Shown here piece after piece: positions 15,792 through 23,700 of a DNA stretch of 64,000 nt. This stretch comes from Ferranicluibacter quercicola (lineage in GTDB: Bacteria; Pseudomonadota; Alphaproteobacteria; Rhizobiales; Rhizobiaceae): positions 124,001-188,000 of the forward strand of contig NZ_JAJOZR010000011.1 of assembly GCF_021168455.1 (NCBI RefSeq), given 5' to 3'. The notes under the pieces are model-generated. The model made no database searches. It worked only from the letters and a program-made list of their open reading frames with translations, and was not told where the DNA came from. The first letter of the stretch is position 1; every line of letters begins with the position of its first letter. Position numbers and translations under genes: made by a program.

Positions 15792-16919
15792 ATGGAATTT
15801 GCACCCCAGCAGGATGAGGCGCTGAAGGCCGTCAGCCAGTGGCTGAAGGCCGGGCGCAAGCCTCTGTTCAGGCTGTTCGGCTATGCCGGAACCGGCAAGA
15901 CGACGCTTGCGCGTCATTTCGCCGAGCATGTCGATGGCGAGGTGCTGTTTGCCGCCTTCACCGGCAAGGCGGCACAGGTGCTACGCTCCAAGGGCGCGTC
16001 CAATGCGAAGACGATTCATTCGCTGATCTATCGACCGCGCGGCGAGGAGGAGGTTTCCGACGAGGAAACCGGCAAGACCTCGGTCTCGCCGATGTTCTCG
16101 ATCAACCGCCAGAGCCCGGTCGCGAAGGCTGCGCTGATCATCGTCGATGAATGCTCGATGGTCGATGAGGCGCTCGGCAAGGACCTGATGAGCTTCGGCA
16201 CGCCGATCCTCGTTCTCGGGGACCCCGGGCAGCTGCCGCCGGTGTCCGGTGGTGGATATTTCACCAATGACGAGCCCGATTACCTTCTGACCGACATTCA
16301 CCGGCAGGCGCGCGACAACCCGATCATCAAGCTCGCCATGCAGGTGCGTGAGGGCAAGGAGATCATGTTCGGCGACTACGGCACGGCGAAAATCATTCCG
16401 AAGTCCGAGGTGACGCAGGATCTCGTGCTCAAGGCCGATCAGGTGCTGGTGGGTACCAACAAGACCCGTCGGCGCTACAATACGCGTCTGCGGGAACTGA
16501 AGGGCTTCACGACGGAATATCCCCAGTCGGGCGACAAGCTGGTCTGCCTGCGCAACGACCCTGCGAAGGGGCTCCTCAACGGCTCTCTCTGGCAGGTCAT
16601 GACTTCGTCCAAGGAGACGGTGAAGCCGGGAATCAACCTGATGATCCGGCCGGAAGACGACGACATCGATCGCGGCGCGGCCAAGATCAAGCTCCTCAAG
16701 ACCGCCTTCGAGGATGTCGAGGGCGAAATTCCCTGGTCTACCCGCAAGCGCTATGACGAGTTCGACTACGGTTATGCGCTGACGGTGCACAAGGCGCAGG
16801 GGTCGCAGTGGAACGACGTGGTTCTCTTCGATGAAAGCTGGGCTTTCCGCGATACGCGCGAGCGCTGGCTCTACACGGCCATCACGCGTGCTGCGGAAAC
16901 GCTGACGATCGTGCGCTGA
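15792..16919 (+). CDS. RecD/Dda-like ATP-dependent DNA helicase
   Basis: The 375-residue protein is a superfamily 1 helicase of the RecD2/Dda type. The motifs appear in order: motif I LFGYAGTGKTTLA (about 27-39), motif Ia FTGKAAQVL, motif II IIVDECSMVD, motif III LGDPGQLPPV, motif IV-like TDIHRQARDNP, and motifs V/VI TVHKAQGSQWNDVVLFDE and RWLYTAITRA. It is about the length of phage Dda, much shorter than cellular RecD, and lacks a long N-terminal extension. No RecB/RecC genes are near. It probably acts alone in DNA repair or processing. The start at 15792 opens the conserved FAPQQDEAL. Confidence 0.88.
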   Translation: MEFAPQQDEALKAVSQWLKAGRKPLFRLFGYAGTGKTTLARHFAEHVDGEVLFAAFTGKAAQVLRSKGASNAKTIHSLIYRPRGEEEVSDEETGKTSVSPMFSINRQSPVAKAALIIVDECSMVDEALGKDLMSFGTPILVLGDPGQLPPVSGGGYFTNDEPDYLLTDIHRQARDNPIIKLAMQVREGKEIMFGDYGTAKIIPKSEVTQDLVLKADQVLVGTNKTRRRYNTRLRELKGFTTEYPQSGDKLVCLRNDPAKGLLNGSLWQVMTSSKETVKPGINLMIRPEDDDIDRGAAKIKLLKTAFEDVEGEIPWSTRKRYDEFDYGYALTVHKAQGSQWNDVVLFDESWAFRDTRERWLYTAITRAAETLTIVR

Positions 16920-16961
16920 TCCGGACCGGGGCTTCGGCGTCCGGGGGGATGCGTTCACCCG

Positions 16962-18221
16962 TCAGGGGTGAACGTTCCGCTTCAACTCGCTGGCACTGAT
17001 GATGAATTCGTGGTCGTTCTTGCGCTTGCCCAGCAGCTTTTCCTGACAGAGGCGTGCCTGCTTCAGGGCATCCCGGCTTTTCTCGCGGCGATAGGTATCC
17101 GTGATCAGCATGCACTGCATCAGCGGGCTCGATATCCCCTTGTCTACGGCATAGTGGAAGAGGTCGCCATTGGTCGCGAGCGTTCTCGCGGCGATGCCGA
17201 GGCTTTCGAACAGCAGGTCGAAATCGTTGGAGAGGTTCTCGTTGTCGATCCAGATCTGGGAGACGAGATCGCCCGTCGCATCGCTCGATACCGTGACGCG
17301 CGTCTGCCCATCGGTCTCCGCGGGGCTGATGGCAATCGTAAAGGCGAGGGGACTCTTCGACGGTGTCAGCGAGGCCGCAACGCCCTTCTGCGGAGCCGGG
17401 ATGATGACCGTGTAATAGTCCATCGCAGCGCGGATCTCTCCGGCCAGCTGTGCCGCGAGGCTCGTCTGTGCGCCATCGGCGCGGACGGTCACACGGGGCA
17501 GGCCGATATCGTCCGCCTTGGTGGAGAGCGAAAGGCGGGCCTGGACCTGCGGGCTGACGCCGAGCGCCGTCGAACTCAGCGGCGCGAAAAGAAGCAGGGG
17601 AAGAAGGGAGATCATCGCGACGGGCGATGCGAGCGGAGCCGGAAGCCAGCCGGGCCGCGTCCGCCGGGTGATCGACAGGCGGGATTTCACCCGCTCGCCG
17701 GCCGCCACAGGCGTCGGCGCGGTCACCGTGTTCTCGTTCGCTCCGTCCGCGGGCGGCGCCTCGCCGACGCGCCCGACCGGCTCTGTCTGCTCAGACACCA
17801 CCTCGAGCACCGCTGCGGGACCGACGACGTCCGCCGCCGTCTCGGTGATGGTTGGTTCCGGAAGCACCGCTACCGGCGGGCGTCGCAAATAGACGGGCGC
17901 ATATCCGCCTTTCGGGATCTCGATCTGCCAGACGGCATCCTTCCCATCGGTCTCGTAATAGGCTGTCAGAAGCTTACGCAGTTTGCCGGCGTGCACGCGG
18001 ACGAGGGGGTCGCTGTCGGCGTTGAAGGCATCCGGCCGGCGGAAAACGTCCACGGCGATGGTGTAGCCCTTCAGCTGCGTGGCCTGTCCGGCCAGGTCCT
18101 TCGTCACGACATAGGAAAGGAACGCGCGCAGGCGTTCGGAGCGCGCAAACGTGGTGCTGGACAGCACATCGGCGAGGGCCGTGCGCATTTCGGTATCGGT
18201 TGGTCTGTCCAACGGCTTCAA
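16962..18221 (-). CDS. Membrane-anchored regulator with N-terminal DNA-binding-like domain
   Basis: The 419-residue protein has an N-terminal module (about 11-111) with RLRAFLSYVVTKDLAG, LKGYTIAVDVF and DPLVRVHAGKLRKLL. This signature heads many rhizobial proteins annotated as transcriptional regulators or adenylate-cyclase-like TPR proteins. A Pro/Ala/Glu-rich linker, one transmembrane segment (about 196-221) and a ~200-residue probably periplasmic domain follow. This is a CadC-like layout: cytoplasmic DNA binding with an outside sensor. A TTG at 18221 is the best start because AGGAGG lies nine bases ahead; an ATG at 18188 lacks a ribosome site. Target genes and signal are unknown. Confidence 0.65.
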   Translation of the reverse strand: MKPLDRPTDTEMRTALADVLSSTTFARSERLRAFLSYVVTKDLAGQATQLKGYTIAVDVFRRPDAFNADSDPLVRVHAGKLRKLLTAYYETDGKDAVWQIEIPKGGYAPVYLRRPPVAVLPEPTITETAADVVGPAAVLEVVSEQTEPVGRVGEAPPADGANENTVTAPTPVAAGERVKSRLSITRRTRPGWLPAPLASPVAMISLLPLLLFAPLSSTALGVSPQVQARLSLSTKADDIGLPRVTVRADGAQTSLAAQLAGEIRAAMDYYTVIIPAPQKGVAASLTPSKSPLAFTIAISPAETDGQTRVTVSSDATGDLVSQIWIDNENLSNDFDLLFESLGIAARTLATNGDLFHYAVDKGISSPLMQCMLITDTYRREKSRDALKQARLCQEKLLGKRKNDHEFIISASELKRNVHP

Positions 18222-18772
18222 GACACTGTGCCTCCTTCCTCTGAAAACGGCCTGCGGGCCAGCCCCGTCCAAGGGGCTCCTGCATCACGGCAATTCTCGA
18301 CGTCCTCGATGCGTATCAAGCACTTCATATGCGGTCTGACCAGTCGGAGGCATGCTACCACACAAACAAATTTCATCACCGTTCCGCATCGAATGACCCT
18401 TTAGGGTTGCATGACGTCATTCTTCCGCGCCGCTCGGCATACGGCTCTCAGAGCCATCCTTGGGGGCGCGCGACTCGATGCCGTCACACACGGTTCTGCG
18501 TGCCTATTGTTCGTCTTCGCTTTCCTTCTAGCAAGGTCCGATATGCGCATCGTTTAAAAATGATGTTTTTTACTTACTAATAATGGAGAAATAAACCGCT
18601 GACGTACCATCGCAGGGCGCCGGCCGGCCTATCGGTGCGGCGTCAGTCCCGAGGCGACCCGGAGGCCCGTCATGATCGGCCCCTCGTGGGGCGTGCCGGC
18701 TCTGGAACGGTGTCTCGCGGGATGGTAGAGGTGGCGTCGTCGTCCCGATTTCCCCGGTTCCATAGGTGTCTC
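18222..18772. other. 551-base intergenic region with palindromes and an AT-rich patch
   Basis: No gene is convincing here. Two short palindromes lie close together: ACCCT-TT-AGGGT (18396-18407) and the perfect ATGACGTCAT (18411-18420). They are upstream of the membrane-anchored regulator and could be its operators. A strongly AT-rich stretch at 18535-18598 differs from the surrounding composition and may hold a promoter for pdxJ. Confidence 0.45.
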
Positions 18773-19528
18773 ATGCCCGCCAAGCTTTCGGTCAACCTCA
18801 ACGCGATCGCCATGCTGCGAAACCGGCGCGATCTCCCCTGGCCTTCGGTCGTCGGCATCGGCAAGCGCGCGCTTGAGGCCGGCGCGCACGGGCTGACCGT
18901 GCATCCGCGGCCCGACCAGCGCCACATCCGGTTCTCGGATCTCGGCCCGCTGCGGACATTGATCGACGAGACCTTTCCGCAGGCGGAATTCAACATGGAA
19001 GGCTATCCGAATGCCGAATTTCTGGGCCTTGTCGAGCGCCATCGCCCCGAGCAGGTGACGCTGGTACCTGACGATCCGGCGCAGGCGACGTCGGATCACG
19101 GATGGGACTTCCGGGCAAATCAGACACTGTTGACGGACGTCATCGCGCGCCTGAAGGACCTCGGGCTTCGCGTCTCGCTGTTTGCGGATGGCGATGGCGA
19201 CCGGGAAGCGCTCGAGATCGCACGGGCGACCGGTGCCGACCGGATCGAGCTCTATACCGGTCCTTACGGCGGCTGCTTCGGCGCGCCGGATCAGGCGGCG
19301 GCCATCGCGAAGGAGCTCGGGCGGACGGCGGAGATCGCCCGCACGCTCGGCCTCGGGGTCAATGCCGGCCATGACCTGACGGTGGAAAACCTGCCGCTTC
19401 TCGTCGAGCACGTTCCCCATCTGGATGAAGTCTCGATCGGCCATGGCCTGACGGCCGATGCGCTGGAATACGGAATGACGGAAACGGTTCGCCGTTTCCG
19501 TCGGGCCTGCGGCGAGGTCGTCGCCTGA
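18773..19528 (+). CDS. pdxJ: Pyridoxine 5'-phosphate synthase PdxJ
   Basis: PdxJ condenses 3-amino-2-oxopropyl phosphate with 1-deoxyxylulose 5-phosphate to form pyridoxine 5'-phosphate, the ring-closing step of vitamin B6 synthesis. The 251-residue TIM-barrel protein carries the family motifs KLSVNLNAIAMLRN, GITVHPRPDQRHI-like GLTVHPRPDQRHIRFSD, QVTLVPDDPAQ, RIELYTGPYGG and LGVNAGHDLTVENL. The start at 18773 opens that first motif and follows a weak AGGTG. It is convergent with qorB. A PdxA homologue occurs at 49.8-50.7 kb but in a catabolic setting, so it is probably not its partner. Confidence 0.93.
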   Translation: MPAKLSVNLNAIAMLRNRRDLPWPSVVGIGKRALEAGAHGLTVHPRPDQRHIRFSDLGPLRTLIDETFPQAEFNMEGYPNAEFLGLVERHRPEQVTLVPDDPAQATSDHGWDFRANQTLLTDVIARLKDLGLRVSLFADGDGDREALEIARATGADRIELYTGPYGGCFGAPDQAAAIAKELGRTAEIARTLGLGVNAGHDLTVENLPLLVEHVPHLDEVSIGHGLTADALEYGMTETVRRFRRACGEVVA

Positions 19529-19549
19529 TCGCAGGCCCTTCCGGACCGA

Positions 19550-20434
19550 TCAACCGGCAAGCGCTGCCGCGTTGGCGTCGAGGAAGGCCTTGAGGGACGT
19601 CGAGGGCCGGCCGGTCAGTGTTTCCACCGAGTCCGTCACGATCTCGATGTGCCCGAGCCGGGTGTTCGCGTCGAAAGACACGAATGTCGGGTTGAGGAAA
19701 TCGGGCACGCCGGCGCCTGCCATGCCCTCGGCGAGCTGTTCATCGGTCAGGTTGACGACGGCGAGCGGCTTGCCCGAGACCGCGCTGACGAGCGCCGCCA
19801 CCTCGCCATTGGTGTAGCCGACAGGGCCGGTGAGGGTGAGCGTGAGGTTGGCTGTTTCGTCGGACAGCAGCGCTGCGGCCGTTGCGGCGGCGAGATCGGC
19901 CCGGGCGACATAGGATGTCCGTCCATCGCCTGCCGAGGTGTACCACGTGCCGGACTGCAGCGCGTTCGGCAGCGACAGGAACAGGTTCTCCATGTACCAG
20001 CTGTTGCGAAGGATCGTGTAAGCCAAACCTGACGCCTTGATGGCCTCTTCGGTGCCCAAGTGATCCGGCGCGAAAGTGACGACCGACGTCTCGGGATTGG
20101 GCAGGGACGTGTAGAACAGGCGGCCGACGCCGGCGCGTTTGGCGGCGGCGACGGCATTGCGGTGCTGGGTCAGACGCTGGCCGGGAACGGCGAGCGCATC
20201 GGTCGAGATGATCAGGGCCTTGTCGATACCTGCAAAGGCAGCGTCGAGCGTGGCGGCGTCATCGAAGTCCGCCGTGCGCAGCGTTACGCCCTTCTCGGCA
20301 TAAGCGGCGAGCTTGCCCGTATCGCGGCTGGCGGCGACGATATCGGCCGGTGCGACGTTTCCGGATGCGAGGAGGGCGTCGAGAACGAGACGGCCGAACT
20401 GGCCGGAGGCGCCGGTAACGAGGATCGTGGACAT
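19550..20434 (-). CDS. qorB: NmrA-type NAD(P)H:quinone oxidoreductase (QorB-like)
   Basis: The 294-residue protein is an atypical short-chain dehydrogenase of the NmrA/QorB family, reducing quinones with NADPH. It opens with the nucleotide-binding ILVTGASGQFGRLVLDALL, followed by RLFYTSLPNPETS and a substrate region with LRNSWYMENLF. The start at 20434 is the first residue of the Rossmann strand; a slightly longer frame exists. It is divergent from an HxlR regulator, the same pairing as E. coli qorB (ytfG) and ytfH, which suggests redox-controlled expression. Confidence 0.85.
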   Translation of the reverse strand: MSTILVTGASGQFGRLVLDALLASGNVAPADIVAASRDTGKLAAYAEKGVTLRTADFDDAATLDAAFAGIDKALIISTDALAVPGQRLTQHRNAVAAAKRAGVGRLFYTSLPNPETSVVTFAPDHLGTEEAIKASGLAYTILRNSWYMENLFLSLPNALQSGTWYTSAGDGRTSYVARADLAAATAAALLSDETANLTLTLTGPVGYTNGEVAALVSAVSGKPLAVVNLTDEQLAEGMAGAGVPDFLNPTFVSFDANTRLGHIEIVTDSVETLTGRPSTSLKAFLDANAAALAG

Positions 20435-20492
20435 GGACTTCCTTCTCAAGAATGACGGCTGCCGCATTGCCGGCGAGGCCGATGAAAGATAT

Positions 20493-20509
20493 GGTCTCGA
20501 AAAGAGACC
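20493..20509. promoter_or_regulatory. Inverted repeat in the qorB/hxlR divergent region
   Basis: GGTCTC and GAGACC are separated by five bases (GAAAA), giving a 6-5-6 inverted repeat midway between the divergent genes. This is the expected position for the HxlR operator. Confidence 0.5.
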
Positions 20510-20587
20510 TTCTCTTCATCCATGAGGAGGGCGCATCTGTAAAGGCGGCAGTTTTTTCGCCGATAGGCACAGAAAGGGAACCGACCG

Positions 20588-20992
20588 ATGAACACGAATG
20601 TCCGCAAGACCCAGGGGGAAAGCGCCATCATGATCGGCGGCATCGTCTTCACGCCGGCCAACTGCCCCATGCGCGACGTGCTCGGCAACATCGCGGGCAA
20701 GTGGACGACGCTGATGATTCATGCGCTGAGCGAGGGACCGATGCGCTTTTCAGCGCTCAAGCGCACCATCCCGGATATCTCGCAGCGCATGCTGACGCAG
20801 ACGCTGCGCGATCTCCAGCGCGACGGCTATATCTCGCGCACCGTCTACCCGACCAATCCGCCGAGCGTGGATTACGCCCTGACGGACCTCGGCCGCTCGT
20901 TCCTGACCGTGCTTCTGCCGCTCGTGGACTGGTCGACAAGCCACCACGGCGCCATCCGCGAGGCGCGCACCGCGTTCGACGCCGCAGGCTGA
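20588..20992 (+). CDS. HxlR family transcriptional regulator
   Basis: The 134-residue protein is a winged-helix regulator of the HxlR family: CPMRDVLGNIAGKWTTLMIHAL, RFSALKRTIPDISQRMLTQTLRDLQRDGYISR, then a wing with NPPSVDYALTDLGRSF. Cys26 sits just before the first helix, the position of the redox-sensing cysteine of QorR and HypR-type members. It is divergent from qorB and likely represses it until oxidised. The family usually binds DNA as a dimer, consistent with the inverted repeat upstream. Confidence 0.9.
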   Translation: MNTNVRKTQGESAIMIGGIVFTPANCPMRDVLGNIAGKWTTLMIHALSEGPMRFSALKRTIPDISQRMLTQTLRDLQRDGYISRTVYPTNPPSVDYALTDLGRSFLTVLLPLVDWSTSHHGAIREARTAFDAAG

Positions 20993-21002
20993 ACCCGTCG
21001 CT

Positions 21003-21725
21003 TCAGGCTGCCTTGCGGCAGACGGTTTCGCCGGCTTCGTCGAGCGCGAAGGCGACGGCGGCCTTTGCATGGATGGCAGTCGAATCGAAGCCGGGCAGGG
21101 CGAGCGTATCGGGATCGAGGATCAGGCAGATCTCGGTGCAGCCGAGAATGACGGCATCGGCGCCCTGTGCCTTCGCTTTGGCGATCACCGCGTGCAATGC
21201 CTCGCGCGAAGCGGCGTGGATGTGGCCGGCGCAGAGCTCCTTGAAGATGACGTCATGGACAAGGGTGCGATCGTCGGCTTCGGGCACCATGACCGCGATA
21301 CCGAGGCCCGCCATGCGGTCCGCGTAGAAGCCGTGTTCCATCGTATAGCGCGTGGCAAGCAGCAGCGGCCGGCGGATGCCGGCGGCGGTCATGGCCTGCG
21401 CCGTCTCGTCGATGATGTTGATCAGCGGCACGCCGATCGCGGCCTGCACCTCTTCGGCCACCAGATGCATCGTGTTCGTGCAGATCAGAACGCAGTCCGC
21501 ACCGGCGGCTTCCAGTCCGCGCGCGACATCGGCCAGGCGCTTGGCGGCATCGGCCCAGCGGCCTGCCATCTGCAGATCGACGATCGACTGGAAATCCACG
21601 GAATGCATCAGGACCTCGGCCGAGTGCAGGCCGCCGAGGCGGGACCGCACCGCTTCGTTGACCATGCGGTAATAGACCGCCGAACTCTCGAAGCTCATTC
21701 CACCGATAAGGCCGATCTTGCGCAT
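21003..21725 (-). CDS. Aspartate/glutamate racemase family protein
   Basis: This 240-residue protein belongs to the PLP-independent Asp/Glu racemase superfamily and resembles the broad-specificity racemase YgeA. It begins KIGLIGGMSFESSAVYYRMVNE. The two catalytic cysteines are Cys82 in LICTNTMH and Cys196 in VILGCTEI, and the length is standard. It would interconvert L and D forms of an amino acid. It is divergent from an Lrp-type regulator whose likely operators lie in the shared gap, so it is probably induced by an amino acid. Confidence 0.88.
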   Translation of the reverse strand: MRKIGLIGGMSFESSAVYYRMVNEAVRSRLGGLHSAEVLMHSVDFQSIVDLQMAGRWADAAKRLADVARGLEAAGADCVLICTNTMHLVAEEVQAAIGVPLINIIDETAQAMTAAGIRRPLLLATRYTMEHGFYADRMAGLGIAVMVPEADDRTLVHDVIFKELCAGHIHAASREALHAVIAKAKAQGADAVILGCTEICLILDPDTLALPGFDSTAIHAKAAVAFALDEAGETVCRKAA

Positions 21726-21820
21726 GATGCCGTTTCCCCTGCTTCGCTTGCGATGACGACCATGATGCGGCGGATTTCTTCTTATGTGATTGCATTTTCA
21801 GGTCCATCTGCGTCCCATCA

Positions 21821-21863
21821 CGCAAACAAATTGCGCGAAAGTGTCAGTACGTGCAATATTTGC
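21821..21863. promoter_or_regulatory. Two GCAA/TTGC palindromes, probable Lrp operators
   Basis: CGCAA-N5-TTGCG (21821-21835) and GCAA-N3-TTGC (21853-21863) share the same GCAA...TTGC core. Their centres are 30 bases apart, about three helical turns, so they lie on one face of the DNA. They are in the gap between the racemase and Lrp genes, just ahead of the latter. Confidence 0.55.
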
Positions 21864-21889
21864 GCACCAAGCTGCATGGAGGCGCCTGA

Positions 21890-22354
21890 ATGCTCGATGA
21901 TCGTGACCGGAAGCTGCTGGGATTGCTGCAGGAGGATGCGGACCAGTCGGTGACGGTGCTTGCCGAGAAGATCCGCCTGTCGGTGTCGGCCTGCTCGCGC
22001 CGGATCCAGCGGCTGGAGGAGGCGGGCTATATATCGCGCCGAATTGCCGTGCTCGATCGCCACCGGATCGGCGTGCCCACGACGGTCTTTGCGCTGATCA
22101 AGACGACGCAGCATTCCGACGAGTGGATCGACGGGTTTCGCCGGATCATCCGCGACATACCGGAGATCGTCGAGGTGCACCGGCTGACCGGCAATTACGA
22201 TTACATCCTCAAGATCGTGCTGCCGCGCGTCGAGCATTACGACGTGATCTACAAGCAGATCGTGCGCAAGACGGAACTTTTCGATGTCTCCGCGTCGATC
22301 TCGATGGAGGTCCTGAAAAGCGGCGGCGCGTTTCCGGTCGATTACGCCATCTAG
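21890..22354 (+). CDS. Lrp/AsnC family transcriptional regulator
   Basis: The 154-residue protein has the Lrp/AsnC layout: an N-terminal helix-turn-helix (LDDRDRKLLGLLQEDADQSVTVLAEKIRLSVSACSRRIQRLEEAGYI, residues 2-49) and a C-terminal RAM ligand domain with VHRLTGNYDYILKIVLP. It probably binds an amino acid and controls the divergent racemase gene and itself. The start at 21890 follows GGAGG with spacing of eight bases. Confidence 0.93.
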   Translation: MLDDRDRKLLGLLQEDADQSVTVLAEKIRLSVSACSRRIQRLEEAGYISRRIAVLDRHRIGVPTTVFALIKTTQHSDEWIDGFRRIIRDIPEIVEVHRLTGNYDYILKIVLPRVEHYDVIYKQIVRKTELFDVSASISMEVLKSGGAFPVDYAI

Positions 22355-22395
22355 AGAAAACTCACGATCTCATTGTTTCCAATTGCTCCAAGTCC

Positions 22396-22842
22396 TCAAT
22401 TGTTGATGCTGGTGATGGCCCAGTGCGAGACGCCGCAGTCGTCCGTGTCGCAGATCGCCGCCATCCACAGGGCGCCATTGGCAAAGCCGACCCCGTCGCT
22501 GTTGACGATCAAGTCGCCATAGGCCTGTTCCGCCACGCTGTTCTGGGTCTCCTGCATCACCAGCTTCTCGTAATTCTCCACCATGTCGTCGTCCGACTGG
22601 ATCTCATAGGTCTCGCCATTGGCGTTGATGGTCAGCGGGTAGGCGCCCAGATTGGCCACCGTGACCGGATCGCCGAAGCGCATCGCCTCTGTGAGCAGCT
22701 TGAAGCTGTCGTCGAAGCCTTGGGAATTGCCGTGCAGCGACTCGATCCGCTCCCGGGTCTCCGCCGTCGATTGCGCGAAAGCGAATGGCGCCGACGACAG
22801 CGCGGCGACGAGCGTGAAGGCGATGGCGTAACGCTTCGACAT
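22396..22842 (-). CDS. Conserved periplasmic protein of unknown function
   Basis: I do not recognise a family. The 148-residue product has a clear signal peptide (SKRYAIAFTLVAALSSAPFAFAQ, cleavage about residue 24) and a small acidic mature domain. Two cysteines near the end (ICDTDDC) could form a disulfide in the periplasm. The start at 22842 follows a perfect GGAGG, six bases away. It is convergent with the Lrp gene and divergent from the TetR gene, so it may share the promoter region that holds the TetR palindrome. Confidence 0.7.
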   Translation of the reverse strand: MSKRYAIAFTLVAALSSAPFAFAQSTAETRERIESLHGNSQGFDDSFKLLTEAMRFGDPVTVANLGAYPLTINANGETYEIQSDDDMVENYEKLVMQETQNSVAEQAYGDLIVNSDGVGFANGALWMAAICDTDDCGVSHWAITSINN

Positions 22843-22946
22843 GGTGTTCCTCCGAATATCTCCGATCGATCTGTAGACCAGCCCGCGCGCAAGCGGGAGG
22901 TCCATTCTTATGTTTCCGCGTCTTCGATAAATTTCGATCCGGCGGC

Positions 22947-22996
22947 TTGACCGGCGGCAAGGCATACGGCATAAGCAGAACCGTACCGTACGGTAC
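22947..22996 (+). promoter_or_regulatory. Promoter and 14-bp palindromic operator of the tetR-ilvC unit
   Basis: TTGACC (22947-22952) and CATAAG (22970-22975) are 17 bases apart. Eight bases downstream begins GTACCGTACGGTAC (22983-22996), a perfect 14-bp palindrome covering the expected transcription start. Its place just before the TetR gene points to an autoregulated operator. Confidence 0.7.
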
Positions 22997-23018
22997 TTGT
23001 ATTGGAGGTTTGTCGCCC

Positions 23019-23663
23019 GTGTCGTCTCTGTCCACCCAGCCGGAATTTTCGCCGCGCCAGAACGCTGTTCTCGACAGCGCGCTTCGGCTGCTGGTCGATG
23101 GCGGCGAGCGGGCCTTGACGACGGCAGGCGTTGCCCGGGCGGCGAACTGCTCCAAGGAAAGCCTCTACAAGTGGTTCGGTGATCGCGACGGCATTCTCTC
23201 GGCGATGATCGGCTATCAGGCGAGCAAGGTGCGCACGCTGGACGAGCGGGCGGAAACGCTGACGGCGGACAGCTTGCGTGCGCATCTCGTGGTTTTCGCC
23301 CGCGATCTGCTCGACGTCCTCAGCGGCGACGTTTCGCTGGCGCTGAACCGTCTGGCGATCGGGCAGGCGAGCCGCGACGGCTCGCATCTGGGGCAAATGC
23401 TGCAGGAGCGGGGACGGCGCCAGATCGGCAAGCGTGCCGGCGGATTGCTCGATGCCGGACGCCGGGCGGGCCTGCTGCGCTTTGACAATGGCGAGGAGGC
23501 CTATGGCATGCTCTACGGGCTCGTCGTCACCGATCTGCATCTTCGCATGCTGCTCGGTGAGGACATGAAGCTGACGAAACAGGATTTCAGCCGCAGGGCG
23601 GAGCGGGCGGTCGACGCCTTTCTCGATCTCTGCGGCACGAAGAAGGAAACGGCCAAGCCCTGA
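23019..23663 (+). CDS. TetR family transcriptional regulator upstream of ilvC
   Basis: This TetR regulator has its helix-turn-helix near the N-terminus (AVLDSALRLLVDGGERALTTAGVARAANCSKESLYKWFGDRDGIL) and an all-helical ligand domain behind it. A GTG at 23019 with GGAGG ten bases ahead gives 214 residues; the longer open frame would begin inside the promoter. It lies 37 bases before ilvC on the same strand with no terminator between, so the two are probably co-transcribed. It may link ketol-acid reductoisomerase expression to a metabolite, but the ligand is unknown. Confidence 0.85.
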   Translation: MSSLSTQPEFSPRQNAVLDSALRLLVDGGERALTTAGVARAANCSKESLYKWFGDRDGILSAMIGYQASKVRTLDERAETLTADSLRAHLVVFARDLLDVLSGDVSLALNRLAIGQASRDGSHLGQMLQERGRRQIGKRAGGLLDAGRRAGLLRFDNGEEAYGMLYGLVVTDLHLRMLLGEDMKLTKQDFSRRAERAVDAFLDLCGTKKETAKP

Positions 23664-23700
23664 AGGCGGCCGAAGGTTCAACCAGGGAAGGATACATTCC

